From Pseudomonas asturiensis (GTDB lineage: Bacteria; Pseudomonadota; Gammaproteobacteria; Pseudomonadales; Pseudomonadaceae), in contig NZ_FRDA01000003.1 in assembly GCF_900143095.1 (NCBI RefSeq), forward strand, positions 248,001-312,000: a stretch of 64,000 nt of DNA. Reading direction: 5' to 3'. Within the stretch, counting starts at the first letter, position 1. The number at the start of each line of letters is the position of its first letter. This document shows, in pieces, positions 27,016 through 34,916 of this stretch. The translations under genes were made by a program, and so were the position numbers. Below the pieces are notes generated by a model, which searched no databases, was not told the DNA's origin, and was given only the letters and a program-made list of their open reading frames with translations.

Positions 27016-27805
27016 GTAGCGAGGAAAAATACTGTGTAGGCGGTTTACCCAGGGCTTTCTTGAACATCGTGATGAAGGCATTAACAGAGTCATATCCCAG
27101 AATGCCCGCCACACGCTGCACGGATACCCCCTCCGCCAAATGGCTCAGTGCGATCATCAAATGCAACTGTTGGCGCCAGCGTCCGAAGCTCAGCCCGGTC
27201 GTACTTTCTACAAGCCTGGCCAGCGTTCGTTCGCTGGTTGCAAGTCGAGTAGCCCACTCGCGCAAAGTGGTTCTGTCTCCAGGGTCTGCAAAGAGCGTAT
27301 CCGCGATTTGTTTGATCTTGGGGTGGGCTGATATCGGCAAATGCAGCTCTTTCAGTGGGGCATCGGAAAGCTGCTCAAGCAGCACCGCAACCAGCCGCGC
27401 TGTCTTGCCCTCGGAATGGTAAGCAGGTTCCTGTTCAGCGAGATGCAGGATCATCTCCCGAACAAGGGGCGTAATGGCAACCGTGCAGCATTCTTCAGGC
27501 ATGGCTGCCGCACCGGGCTCAACGAACAGAAAGCAGGTCCGGGCGTTTTCGGTCACTCGGCAACTGTGCGGCGTGCCGCCCGGGATCCATACGGCGTGCT
27601 GGGGAGGGACAAGCCATAGTGCATTTTGCACCTCACAGCTCACTGCGCCATGCAAAGACAGGATCAGCTGGCCTTTGCGATGATCATGCGGGCGGGCACC
27701 CGAATCATTGAGGTCAGGCGCAACATTGAGGGCAATCGCTGCCTGGGCGAAAAGGTCTGAATCAAAATCTTCCGGCGAGGAAACGACATTTTTTGAGCTT
27801 GGCAT
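26981..27805 (-). CDS. AraC-family regulator, NimR-like
   Basis: 274 aa. N-terminal cupin-type sensor (GQLILSLHGAVSCEVQNALW, VPPQHAVWIPGGTPHSCRVT) and C-terminal double helix-turn-helix (about residues 160-262; LREWATRLATSERTLARLVE, VSVQRVAGILGYDSVNAFIT, MFKKALGKPPTQYF). Divergent from an MFS exporter of the NimT/CynX type. That pairing matches Escherichia coli NimR-NimT, where the regulator represses the pump. Its last dozen residues (LLYEGGRVQAQG) come from a lipoprotein gene remnant read in another frame, so the native 3' end is lost; the DNA-binding domain seems complete. Confidence 0.85.
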   Translation of the reverse strand: MPSSKNVVSSPEDFDSDLFAQAAIALNVAPDLNDSGARPHDHRKGQLILSLHGAVSCEVQNALWLVPPQHAVWIPGGTPHSCRVTENARTCFLFVEPGAAAMPEECCTVAITPLVREMILHLAEQEPAYHSEGKTARLVAVLLEQLSDAPLKELHLPISAHPKIKQIADTLFADPGDRTTLREWATRLATSERTLARLVESTTGLSFGRWRQQLHLMIALSHLAEGVSVQRVAGILGYDSVNAFITMFKKALGKPPTQYFSSLLYEGGRVQAQG

Positions 27806-27812
27806 AATTTAG

Positions 27813-27831
27813 GTATCAGGTGTCTTGATAT
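27813..27831. promoter_or_regulatory. Candidate operator between the regulator and pump genes
   Basis: GTATCA-N7-TGATAT sits 8 bp from the regulator start and 62 bp before the pump start. The core TATCA-N7-TGATA is also found at 17703-17719. Function inferred from position only. Confidence 0.35.
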
Positions 27832-27893
27832 CTATATTAGACAGTTCTGAAGTTCTCTACAGTTGTCTTCTTTTAAGAGGACAGATAAAGAAT

Positions 27894-29141
27894 ATGTCAG
27901 ATATAAAAAACAAGTGGCATGCCATCGCGCTCGTCGCAGGCATTCTGCTTATCGCCGTGAACCTGCGCGTTCCCTTTACCAGCATCGCGCCCGTTTTGCC
28001 GCTGATCCAGAATGCTTTTGGCTTGAGCGCCTCAGCTCTAGGCCTGCTTACTTCACTGCCATTACTTGCCTTTGCCGCCTTCTCCCCGCTCAGCGCATCG
28101 GTCGCCCGCAGGTTCGGCATCGAGCGCACGCTTTTCGGTGCACTGTTGGTCATTTCAGCGGGCATCCTGCTCCGCTCCGCAGGCAGCGCGTGGGCGTTGT
28201 ACGCCGGTACGATATTGATAGGCACTGGGATCGCCCTGGCCAACGTGCTGCTGCCCGGCCTGATCAAACGCGACTTCTCGACAAAAATGGCGTCCATGAC
28301 CGGCGCTTATTCCATCACGATGGGCGCAGCGGGCGCTGTCGGTTCAGCCGTAATAGTTCCGCTGACCCAATCATGGGGATGGCCGATTGCCCTGAGTTTG
28401 TTGGTCGCAGCCCCATTGTTGGCGCTGGTGGTGTGGCTGCCGCAGTTGAAAAAACACGAACACGTAAATCTGTCCGGTCCGAAACAAGCGCCAACCGTGG
28501 CCGTCTGGCGTTCGCCGCTGGCATGGCAGGTCACACTGTTCATGGGGCTGAACGCGATGCCTTTTTATGTCGCCGTCGGCTGGCTGCCGACCATTCTGAT
28601 GGACCATGGCATATCCCCGGAGCAAGCAGGCACGGTACACGGCACGCTTCAACTGACCACGGCCATTCCCGGCTTGATTCTGGCGGCCACGCTTCGCCGT
28701 CTCAAAGACCAGAAACTGGCAGCCGCTACCGTCAGCCTGTTAACCGCCTCATCCCTGATCGGGCTCATTTACGCGCCAGACTACGCCATGTTGTGGGCCG
28801 CGTTCCTGGGCTTCGGCTCTGGTGCCAGCATGATGCTCGGCCTGACCTTCATCGGCTTGCGCACAAAGAATGCCGGTGACACGGCGGCACTTTCAGGAAT
28901 GGCGCAGTGCGTCGGCTACCTGATGGCAGCCGCAGGCCCCTTGCTGCTGGGCCAACTGCACGACTGGACCGGTGGCTGGACAGCACCGCTGCTGATCACA
29001 GCCGCAATCTCCGTAGCCGGCGCATTCACTGGCATGCTGGCCGGGCGCAACGTTCAACTTGAACATGCTGAATCATCGTCGCGAACAAGCCCGGCAATCC
29101 AGTCAGCGAATGCACTCACGGCTGGCGAAAGAAAGCGCTGA
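27894..29141 (+). CDS. MFS exporter of the CynX/NimT family
   Basis: 415 aa with about 12 membrane helices. The start is the ATG at 27894 (MSDIKNKWHAIALVAGILLI) behind AAGAGGA; an in-frame ATG at 27825 is less likely. Family features include NLRVPFTSIAPVLPLIQNAF near the N-terminus and a first cytoplasmic loop with SASVARRFGIERTL. NimT of E. coli exports 2-nitroimidazole, while CynX is linked to cyanate; the substrate here is unknown. Its 3' end overlaps the convergent LysR gene by 88 bp. Confidence 0.85.
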   Translation: MSDIKNKWHAIALVAGILLIAVNLRVPFTSIAPVLPLIQNAFGLSASALGLLTSLPLLAFAAFSPLSASVARRFGIERTLFGALLVISAGILLRSAGSAWALYAGTILIGTGIALANVLLPGLIKRDFSTKMASMTGAYSITMGAAGAVGSAVIVPLTQSWGWPIALSLLVAAPLLALVVWLPQLKKHEHVNLSGPKQAPTVAVWRSPLAWQVTLFMGLNAMPFYVAVGWLPTILMDHGISPEQAGTVHGTLQLTTAIPGLILAATLRRLKDQKLAAATVSLLTASSLIGLIYAPDYAMLWAAFLGFGSGASMMLGLTFIGLRTKNAGDTAALSGMAQCVGYLMAAAGPLLLGQLHDWTGGWTAPLLITAAISVAGAFTGMLAGRNVQLEHAESSSRTSPAIQSANALTAGERKR

Positions 29142-29965
29142 TGAGGGTATAGCAGGTGCACAGGAACCGATGCAGGCTGCCAGTCAGCAAGCACTTCGAC
29201 CAGCCGCCCTTCTCGCAGATGCTCGCTGACCACGTTCTCGGCGAGCTGCACCAACCCAAAACCTTCAAGGCACATTTTGATGTAGAGCCCAGTCTCGTTG
29301 ACGGCCGCTGTGCCGTTGACCGGGACTGAGACCTTTTCAGTGCCACGGGCAAAGCGCATTTCACCTGCTTGCCTTGCGCGGCCTGAGAAGTAATGAATGG
29401 ATCGATGGTGAGACAAATCTTGCGGGGTTTGCGGAGTACCGTTCTCTTCGAGATAGGCGGCAGACGCACAGGTCACCCAGCGAAACCGTCCGAGTGGGCG
29501 CGCAACGAGCGTTGAGTCATCGAGCTCGCCTGTACGAATGACGCAATCGACACCCTCCTGAATCAGATCAACCTGCCGGTCATTGACGCCTATCATCAGA
29601 TAGATATCCGGGTAGCGCCGGTAAAAGTCTTGCAGATTTGGCATGACGATGAAGTGTGCAATGCCACCCGACATATCGACACGCAAACGCCCCTGTGGCC
29701 GTTTTACGGAATCCGTCAGGCTGTTCTCTGTGTGTTCGATCAGCTCCAATATTTCCCTGCATTGCGCCAGATATTGAGCGCCCTCAGGCGTCAGGCTGAC
29801 TCGCCGCGTTGTTCTGTTCAGCAGGCGCACCTGCAAGTACTTCTCAAGATTTTTAACGCTGCTGGTAACTGTCGAGGCCGGCAGAGAGAGCGTCTGCGCC
29901 GCCTGGATAAAGCTTCCTGCTTCAGCCACACGGACGAAAACCTGCATCGCTTGAATACGGTCCAT
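29054..29965 (-). CDS. LysR-family regulator of the amidohydrolase operon
   Basis: 303 aa from the ATG at 29965 (MDRIQAMQVFVRVAEAGSFI); the frame stays open far upstream but only as antisense of the next gene. Helix-turn-helix with AAQTLSLPASTVTSSVKNLE and LLNRTTRRVSLTPEG; effector domain from about residue 90 (PQGRLRVDMSGGIAHFIVMP). Divergent from the amidohydrolase operon, with a palindrome between them. Probably its activator, responding to the substrate or product. Confidence 0.92.
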   Translation of the reverse strand: MDRIQAMQVFVRVAEAGSFIQAAQTLSLPASTVTSSVKNLEKYLQVRLLNRTTRRVSLTPEGAQYLAQCREILELIEHTENSLTDSVKRPQGRLRVDMSGGIAHFIVMPNLQDFYRRYPDIYLMIGVNDRQVDLIQEGVDCVIRTGELDDSTLVARPLGRFRWVTCASAAYLEENGTPQTPQDLSHHRSIHYFSGRARQAGEMRFARGTEKVSVPVNGTAAVNETGLYIKMCLEGFGLVQLAENVVSEHLREGRLVEVLADWQPASVPVHLLYPHQRFLSPAVSAFADWIAGLVRDDDSACSS

Positions 29966-30005
29966 GACTGTTAGCAGCCTCAAAGCAGTGATCGGGAAAG
30001 GTCTT

Positions 30006-30028
30006 ATTATTCGTAGAAATTGAATAAT
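30006..30028. promoter_or_regulatory. Palindrome between the LysR gene and the amidohydrolase operon
   Basis: ATTATTC-N9-GAATAAT, a perfect 7-bp-arm inverted repeat, 41 bp from the LysR start and 82 bp before the amidohydrolase. A likely LysR binding site. Confidence 0.5.
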
Positions 30029-30109
30029 TAAAACAGTTTTACCACCTTTTTCCCGCAGTATCGCCTTGCGTACATTGCTTCCGACGAAATTTGAAGAGGT
30101 GTACAGAAA

Positions 30110-31507
30110 ATGGCTGAATATAACCGCAGCATCGTGCAAGGCCCAGCCGCTCCGGCCGGCCGCACACTTATCCGTGGCGCCACTGTGCTGAGCATGGATG
30201 GCGATATCGGCAATCTGGCGCGCGGCGATATCCTTATCGAAGGCAGCACCATCACGGCCATTGGTGAAAACCTCGAGGCAGGCGATGCTGTTGTTATCGA
30301 AGCATCCGGCATGATCGCCATGCCGGGCATGGTCGATACGCACCGTCACTCCTGGGAAGGGCAACTGCGTCGAATCAATCCAAATGCCGAAACCCTTGAA
30401 GACTACTGCAACGCCACGCACTTCTCGTTCGCTAAATACTATCGCCCGGCTGACATGTATATCGGCAACCTGCTGACTGCATTGGGCTGCATCGATGCCG
30501 GCATCACCACCGTGGTCGATAACTCGCACAACAGCCGTACCGGCGCGCATTCCGACGCCGCAGTCGAGGCATTGCTCGATGCTGGTATCCGCTCTGTACA
30601 CGCGTCCGGTGCGCCAGTTTCCGGCGAGTGGGACAAAGCCCACTGGCCCGGCAACCTGGAGCGCCTGCAGGAAAAATACGTCAAGAACGGCGATAACCCA
30701 CTGCTCTCGCTGGCGGTGATGGCGCAGCTGGAGCTTGAGCTGTGGGCTGAAGCCCGGCGTCTGGGGCTGCCGATCATTACCGAATTTTTCGGTGGGGACA
30801 TGGCAGCTGAGCTGGAAGGTTTGCATCGCGAGGGTCTGCTGCGCCCCGATAACATCTTCAACCACTGCACCTCGCTGCCGGACGCCGGCTGGAAAATCCT
30901 TCGCGAGGCTGGCGTGCGGGTCAACGTATGCCCGCGTTCAGATGCCCACTACGGCATTGAAGATGGAATGTTCGCCATGCAGTCGGCCCAGCGTCACGGC
31001 ATCAGTCCGGGGCTGAGTGTCGATAACGAAACCTCCTACAGCGGTGACATGTTCATGGAGATGCGGGTGGCGTTCTACCTGCAGCGCGTCATGGGCATGC
31101 ACCAGCAGCGCTGCTGCGGCGCAGAACATCATCCGGTGACCCAACCTGCTCATGGCCTACTGAAAGCCGCCACTCTCGACGGCGCTACCTGTGCCGGATT
31201 GCAGGACAAAGTCGGCAGCCTGGCCCCCGGCAAACAGGCCGACCTGATCCTTATAAACGCGCAGGACATCAACCTTTACCCGTCAGGCAACGCATTCGGC
31301 ACCGTTGTACACGCGGCCGAACGCAGTAATGTCGATACCGTCATTATTGGCGGGCGCATCGTCAAGCAGGGCGGCGAGGTGCTGGGCGTGGACAGCGAAA
31401 GGCTGCGTGCGGCGATCGACGAATCCCGTGAGCATCTGTTTGCTGCTGCAGGCTATCAGCCGGATATGTTTGCCGAGAAATTCCTGCCGCTTGAGTCAGC
31501 CAAGTAA
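30110..31507 (+). CDS. Amidohydrolase of the TRZ/ATZ (chlorohydrolase/deaminase) type
   Basis: 465 aa. It has the composite beta-sandwich and TIM barrel of this superfamily. Metal ligands are in GMVDTHRHSWEG (His-x-His), NHCTSLP and the late Asp in GLSVDNETSY. The C-terminus has GSLAPGKQADLILIN, typical of cytosine-deaminase-like hydrolases. These enzymes use one zinc or iron to deaminate or dechlorinate N-heterocycles. Ribosome site GAAGAGG. First gene of an operon with a transporter (11 bp gap) and an SMP-30-type hydrolase, which suggests uptake and breakdown of a cyclic N-compound. Confidence 0.85.
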   Translation: MAEYNRSIVQGPAAPAGRTLIRGATVLSMDGDIGNLARGDILIEGSTITAIGENLEAGDAVVIEASGMIAMPGMVDTHRHSWEGQLRRINPNAETLEDYCNATHFSFAKYYRPADMYIGNLLTALGCIDAGITTVVDNSHNSRTGAHSDAAVEALLDAGIRSVHASGAPVSGEWDKAHWPGNLERLQEKYVKNGDNPLLSLAVMAQLELELWAEARRLGLPIITEFFGGDMAAELEGLHREGLLRPDNIFNHCTSLPDAGWKILREAGVRVNVCPRSDAHYGIEDGMFAMQSAQRHGISPGLSVDNETSYSGDMFMEMRVAFYLQRVMGMHQQRCCGAEHHPVTQPAHGLLKAATLDGATCAGLQDKVGSLAPGKQADLILINAQDINLYPSGNAFGTVVHAAERSNVDTVIIGGRIVKQGGEVLGVDSERLRAAIDESREHLFAAAGYQPDMFAEKFLPLESAK

Positions 31508-31518
31508 GGAGGCGTGAG

Positions 31519-31992
31519 ATGAACGCAGCCTACTACCTGCTGGCCGTCTGCGCAGGGCTTGGCATCACCCTGCAGACCACGCTGAATGGCGAACTCGCTA
31601 AAGGCGTGGGTGGAGATTCGGTCGCGGCGGCGCTGTTCTCTTTTACTGCCGGTGCGTTATGCCTGGGTATCTTTTCATTGATGCGCGGCGGGATAGTGGT
31701 CTCACTGGCGGCTATACCTGCCCAGCCCTGGTGGAGCCTGCTGGGCGGTCTGCTGGGTGCCGGTGCCTTGCTTAGTTATGTGGTGCTTGCGCCAAAAATC
31801 GGTCTGTCAGCCCTGCTGGGCCTCGCTATCGCCGGGCAGATTATTTCGTCACTGGTTATCGATCACTTCGGCTTGATGGGGGCATTGGAAAGGCCGGTGT
31901 CTCTCGTCAAGTTGGCCGGGGCAATGGTGATGCTCGCAGGCCTGGTCATCGCTCTGTTCGGTGACAGGTGGACAGCGCTTTTCTCCAACTGA
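31519..31992 (+). CDS. DMT-superfamily small transporter (DUF606 type)
   Basis: 157 aa with about five hydrophobic helices (YYLLAVCAGLGITLQTTLNG, FSFTAGALCLGIFSLMRGG, WWSLLGGLLGAGALLSYVVL, GLSALLGLAIAGQIISSLVI, LAGAMVMLAGLVIALFGDRW). This matches the DUF606 half-size DMT proteins. Strong ribosome site (AAGGAGG). It sits 11 bp after the amidohydrolase gene, so it is likely the permease for its substrate or product. Confidence 0.82.
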   Translation: MNAAYYLLAVCAGLGITLQTTLNGELAKGVGGDSVAAALFSFTAGALCLGIFSLMRGGIVVSLAAIPAQPWWSLLGGLLGAGALLSYVVLAPKIGLSALLGLAIAGQIISSLVIDHFGLMGALERPVSLVKLAGAMVMLAGLVIALFGDRWTALFSN

Positions 31993-32031
31993 CTGCCTTG
32001 TTTATCCCATCCTGTTTCGTAGGACGCAACC

Positions 32032-32892
32032 ATGTTTAAAGCCCTAACCGACACCACCAGTCTTCTTGGCGAGTGCCCTGTCTGGTGTGAAAGAACCGAA
32101 CGCCTGTTCTGGACCGATATCCCCGGCTGCGAGTTGTGTGCTCTGTACCCCGAAAACGGCGAAGTGCAGCGTTGGTCCCTGCCAGAGCCGCTAGGGTCAT
32201 TTGCCCTCACGGCAGACGAAGACATATTGCTGATGGGGCTGGCATCCTGCCTGGGCTACTACACCCTGAGCACCGGTCGTTTCAGCAAAGTCACAGCCAC
32301 CCCTGGCGTGGCAGGAACCCGGATCAATGATGGCCGCTGCGACCGTATGGGAAACTTCGTATTCAGCACGATGGACACCGGCGAGCCGGTGCAAACCATA
32401 GGCAGATTTCACCGGCTCAATGCCGCGACGCTCGAGACAGAAACGCTGGACCTTCCCGAAGTGGCGATCCCGAACAGCATCTGTTTCAGCCCGGACGGTT
32501 TCACCATGTATTACGCGGACTCCCTGCAAGGATGCATTTTCTGCTGCGATTACCCATCGCTAGAAAACCAGCGTGTATTCACTACAGTCAGCGGTCAGGG
32601 TGCTCCAGACGGTTCTTGCATTGATGCGCAGGGTTTTCTCTGGAGTGCGGAATGGGGCGGTAGCAGAGTCGTGCGTTACGCGACAGACGGCAAAGTTGAC
32701 AGCGTGATCGGCTCCCCGTGTATTCAGACCACTTGCCCGGTCTTAGCGGGACCTGGTTATGAAACGCTTTACTGCACCAGCGCAAGGATAGGGCTGGATA
32801 AGCCGGCAGATTTCGATGGCACGCTGATAAAAGCCGAAGCGATTGTCGCTGGGGGACTGCCAGAAGAACGATTTACAGGGCTACTGAACTGA
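32032..32892 (+). CDS. SMP-30/gluconolactonase/LRE-family hydrolase
   Basis: 286 aa six-bladed beta-propeller of the SMP-30 family. Signatures: LLGECPVWCERTERLFWTDI (Glu metal ligand), RINDGRCDRMGNFVFSTMD, AIPNSICFSPDGFTMYYADS and GAPDGSCIDAQGFLWSAEWG, giving the Glu, Asn, Asn and Asp calcium/zinc site. These enzymes open lactone rings. Third gene of the amidohydrolase operon (39 bp after the transporter), where it could hydrolyse a ring-opened or lactone intermediate; this is inference. Confidence 0.87.
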   Translation: MFKALTDTTSLLGECPVWCERTERLFWTDIPGCELCALYPENGEVQRWSLPEPLGSFALTADEDILLMGLASCLGYYTLSTGRFSKVTATPGVAGTRINDGRCDRMGNFVFSTMDTGEPVQTIGRFHRLNAATLETETLDLPEVAIPNSICFSPDGFTMYYADSLQGCIFCCDYPSLENQRVFTTVSGQGAPDGSCIDAQGFLWSAEWGGSRVVRYATDGKVDSVIGSPCIQTTCPVLAGPGYETLYCTSARIGLDKPADFDGTLIKAEAIVAGGLPEERFTGLLN

Positions 32893-32971
32893 TTGGCTAG
32901 TTCTAATCTGTCGCATCGTTCTGAATGCCCCCAATCAGGTAGAGGTGTCTGTGACCGGTTATGACTGTTCT

Positions 32972-33008
32972 CTGTCAGCCGTGACAAGCAGTGCCGGCCA
33001 GAAGCGGG
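32972..33008. repeat. Diverged dispersed-repeat copy
   Basis: Contains CTGTCAGCCGTGACAAGCAG and then GCCGGCCAGAAGCGGG, resembling the right arm at 14751-14777. It lies between the SMP-30 gene and the antidote-type gene. Confidence 0.4.
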
Positions 33009-33060
33009 TGGATTCAGGCTATTCTTGAGGCTCAGGGCATCTACAAAACAGGGGCGATTG

Positions 33061-33234
33061 ATGAAGGACCGTAGTCACGATGAGGCAATGGCAGAGCTTT
33101 TCCGGGCTGATCCGGCGTACGCGGCTGAGCTGCTGGCCGAGCTTGTTCGTGATGGTGATGCGGAAGAGTTAGTCATCCTATGGCGGCAGCTATCGGCAAT
33201 CGTTGGCACGATAGAGGCTAATCCGGCTTCTTGA
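33061..33234 (+). CDS. Addiction-module antidote-like protein, C-terminally truncated
   Basis: 57 aa, MKDRSHDEAMAELFRADPAY then AAELLAELVRDGDAEELVIL. This is the N-terminal signature of the HigA-like putative antidote proteins, which are usually about 95-100 aa and continue into a helix-turn-helix. Here the frame ends early (LSAIVGTIEANPAS), so the DNA-binding part is missing. No toxin gene is adjacent. A more decayed copy is at 26188 at the end of unit 1, so it marks the unit right end. Start at 33061; the in-frame ATG at 33025 lacks a ribosome site. Confidence 0.65.
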   Translation: MKDRSHDEAMAELFRADPAYAAELLAELVRDGDAEELVILWRQLSAIVGTIEANPAS

Positions 33235-33320
33235 ACGTTTTACTTGGTATGGCATTTTTTCATGGTTTTTAATTTTTCATATTTCTGAGTTCTCTGTTTT
33301 ATAAGGCTTTTTTTGGTTAA

Positions 33321-33504
33321 TTGATAATAGAGTGGGAGTAAGGTTGGATCATAACTATTTGATTTTATTTAAAAAATAAAATTGAATAGTTATGTTTGAT
33401 ACGTCATCAATGGCGTTGTTAATGGCGCACATCGTACGTATTTAAGAAAGCTGTATCGATACCATGTCCCGGATAAGTAATGCCGACATGGTATCGAGAA
33501 CGCT
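33321..33504. repeat. Left-end repeat of unit 3 (paired with 26457-26640)
   Basis: Contains the guaA-like core, an AT-rich near-palindrome (33351-33393; arms of about 20 bp starting ATAACTATT and ending AATAGTTAT) and a perfect hairpin with 13-bp arms (33456-33468 and 33485-33497, 16-base loop). The gene-free region 33235-33602 holds nothing else. Confidence 0.8.
33330..33342 (+). repeat. Internal attachment-like repeat, start of unit 3
   Basis: GAGTGGGAGTAAG differs from the guaA-end copy (6470-6482) at one or two 3' positions. It is preceded by TTGATAATA as at 26457. Confidence 0.7.
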
Positions 33505-33602
33505 TGGCAGCGCAGATGTCAGCAATCACTGTTTGCCGGTACCCAATAGGGCGTGTGTTTGGAAGAACTCACGCACAGCCTTCAACCCGTGCTGATTTCG
33601 GG

Positions 33603-34163
33603 CTAGAAGTTATCAATCGCGTTACACATCGCCACCTTGTCGTCAGGCTTCGGCGCGACCACTACCCATTGCATACCGTCAGTTGAAAGCTCATCCAGCT
33701 GGAATGAACAGTCTGCCGACATGGATGCCTGCACCATGTAATCCACCCCAGGCCGAGGTACGAAGGTCATGGTCTTGGCACACTGCCGGGAATATTGCAG
33801 GCGCCCCAGGTAATGGAACGCGATCGGCTTGTTCGCCGGCACTACCAGCTCTGACGAGGCCGCACCTGTCAACGAGTAGATCGGTCCGGGAATGCCGAGG
33901 TTTTCGCCGTTATGGTCGGGGAAGCCGGATTTCGCCGACGCCATTACCCCGGCACCAGGCACGTTCCAGTCGATGCAGTTGCGCCCCGGTACGGCGCGCA
34001 CCAGGCCGTCAGTGAGCAGGCGGATACGGGCAGTCTCGCCGCCCTTAGGGGGCACGTAGCCGGTGGACAGCGAACGCACGTTCGCCACTTGGCCGCAGCC
34101 GCCGAGCGCTGCTACCGCCAACACCCATGCAATGCCGTACATTCCGTTGCGTAGATCGTTCAT
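33603..34163 (-). CDS. Small lipoprotein of unknown function
   Basis: 186 aa with lipoprotein signal (GIAWVLAVAALGGC; lipobox LGG-C23). The mature part is rich in Pro and Gly with several Cys (GRNCIDWNVPG, YSRQCAKTMTF, SADCSFQLDEL, AMCNAIDNF). Probably outer-membrane anchored. A degraded relative ends unit 2's left region at 26730-26895. Followed in the same direction as its partner lipoprotein (24 bp gap upstream), so the two are likely cotranscribed. Family not recognised. Confidence 0.65.
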   Translation of the reverse strand: MNDLRNGMYGIAWVLAVAALGGCGQVANVRSLSTGYVPPKGGETARIRLLTDGLVRAVPGRNCIDWNVPGAGVMASAKSGFPDHNGENLGIPGPIYSLTGAASSELVVPANKPIAFHYLGRLQYSRQCAKTMTFVPRPGVDYMVQASMSADCSFQLDELSTDGMQWVVVAPKPDDKVAMCNAIDNF

Positions 34164-34187
34164 TCCCTGCTTTCTCTTGCTGATGGG

Positions 34188-34499
34188 TTACCGACGGCCT
34201 TCGCACACCGGCGATTCGCCGATGCGGCCTTCCTTGCACAGGTCAATGTTATCTGTGCGTTTGAAACCGGAGTCTTTCATGCAATAAAACTGCGTGAGTA
34301 CCTCGTCAATAGGCGTCGTGTCCCCCGTCCCTGTAAGGTTGATATAGCCGCATGCCTTCATCGCGCTCTTGACACCCTCTTGCGAGACCCCGCTTTTTTT
34401 CCAATTGGTAAATTCCGGCGGTGGCGGTTGAAAGCCCCTACCTGTGCAGCCGATCAATAATAACGCGCAAAAACTCAACAGCAGGTTCTTGGTAAACAT
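34188..34499 (-). CDS. Small lipoprotein, first gene of the lipoprotein pair
   Basis: 103 aa from the ATG at 34499 (MFTKNLLLSFCALLLIGCTG; lipobox LIG-C18), with GGGAAGA upstream. Mature part FQPPPPEFTNWKKSGVSQEG, then a helix with SAMKACGYINLTG and the C-terminal pattern FYCMKDSGFKRTDNIDLCKE, GRIGESPVCEGRR. This pattern (Cys-Met-x-x-x-Gly-Phe) is typical of small enterobacterial and pseudomonad lipoproteins of unknown function. A 3' fragment of a second copy is at 26920. Confidence 0.65.
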   Translation of the reverse strand: MFTKNLLLSFCALLLIGCTGRGFQPPPPEFTNWKKSGVSQEGVKSAMKACGYINLTGTGDTTPIDEVLTQFYCMKDSGFKRTDNIDLCKEGRIGESPVCEGRR

Positions 34500-34916
34500 G
34501 GCGTCTTCCCTGATGGTATGACTCGGAAAGCATATGATACGCCGTCGTCTGACTCTTTCTAGAAAGGCCTGCACACGCCCTGGTCGTTATTCACTGTTTA
34601 TCGCCGCCGAACGCTTTCAGGCACTCCTGCAGGCAAACGCTGCCGTCCGGGTCTTACTGGTAGTGCGTCTTTTTTGATTACTGTCCGGGCAGAAGCAGGG
34701 GACGGAATGCTGTCGTTTGTCCTTTTGATCATTTGAGGGCAGCGACATCTGCAGGGCTCTCAGCCACTTTTATTATGCGCTACGTTCCAAACGGCATTCG
34801 CGTAGACGACGGTAAAGATTGCGCGACGCAGGCCGATATCGCTTTTGCCGCGACTCGCGTCCAGCAGGTTTGCTTCGGGTGCGTTATCTCACTTATTTCA
34901 GGCAGTGATCTGCAAA
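34500..34916. other. Intergenic region before the chemoreceptor
   Basis: No intact gene. On the minus strand near 34600-34655 the sequence DPDGSVCLQECLKAFGGDKQ follows an in-frame stop and looks like the tail of a lost gene. A weak dispersed-repeat fragment (GGGCAGAAGCAGG) is at about 34687. Confidence 0.35.

Noticed and set aside
29966..30865. N-terminal extension of the LysR gene to 30865
   Set aside because: The added sequence is antisense to the amidohydrolase gene and precedes the true LysR start at 29965.
33061..33234. An active toxin-antitoxin system
   Set aside because: The antidote-like protein lacks its DNA-binding half and no toxin gene is next to it.
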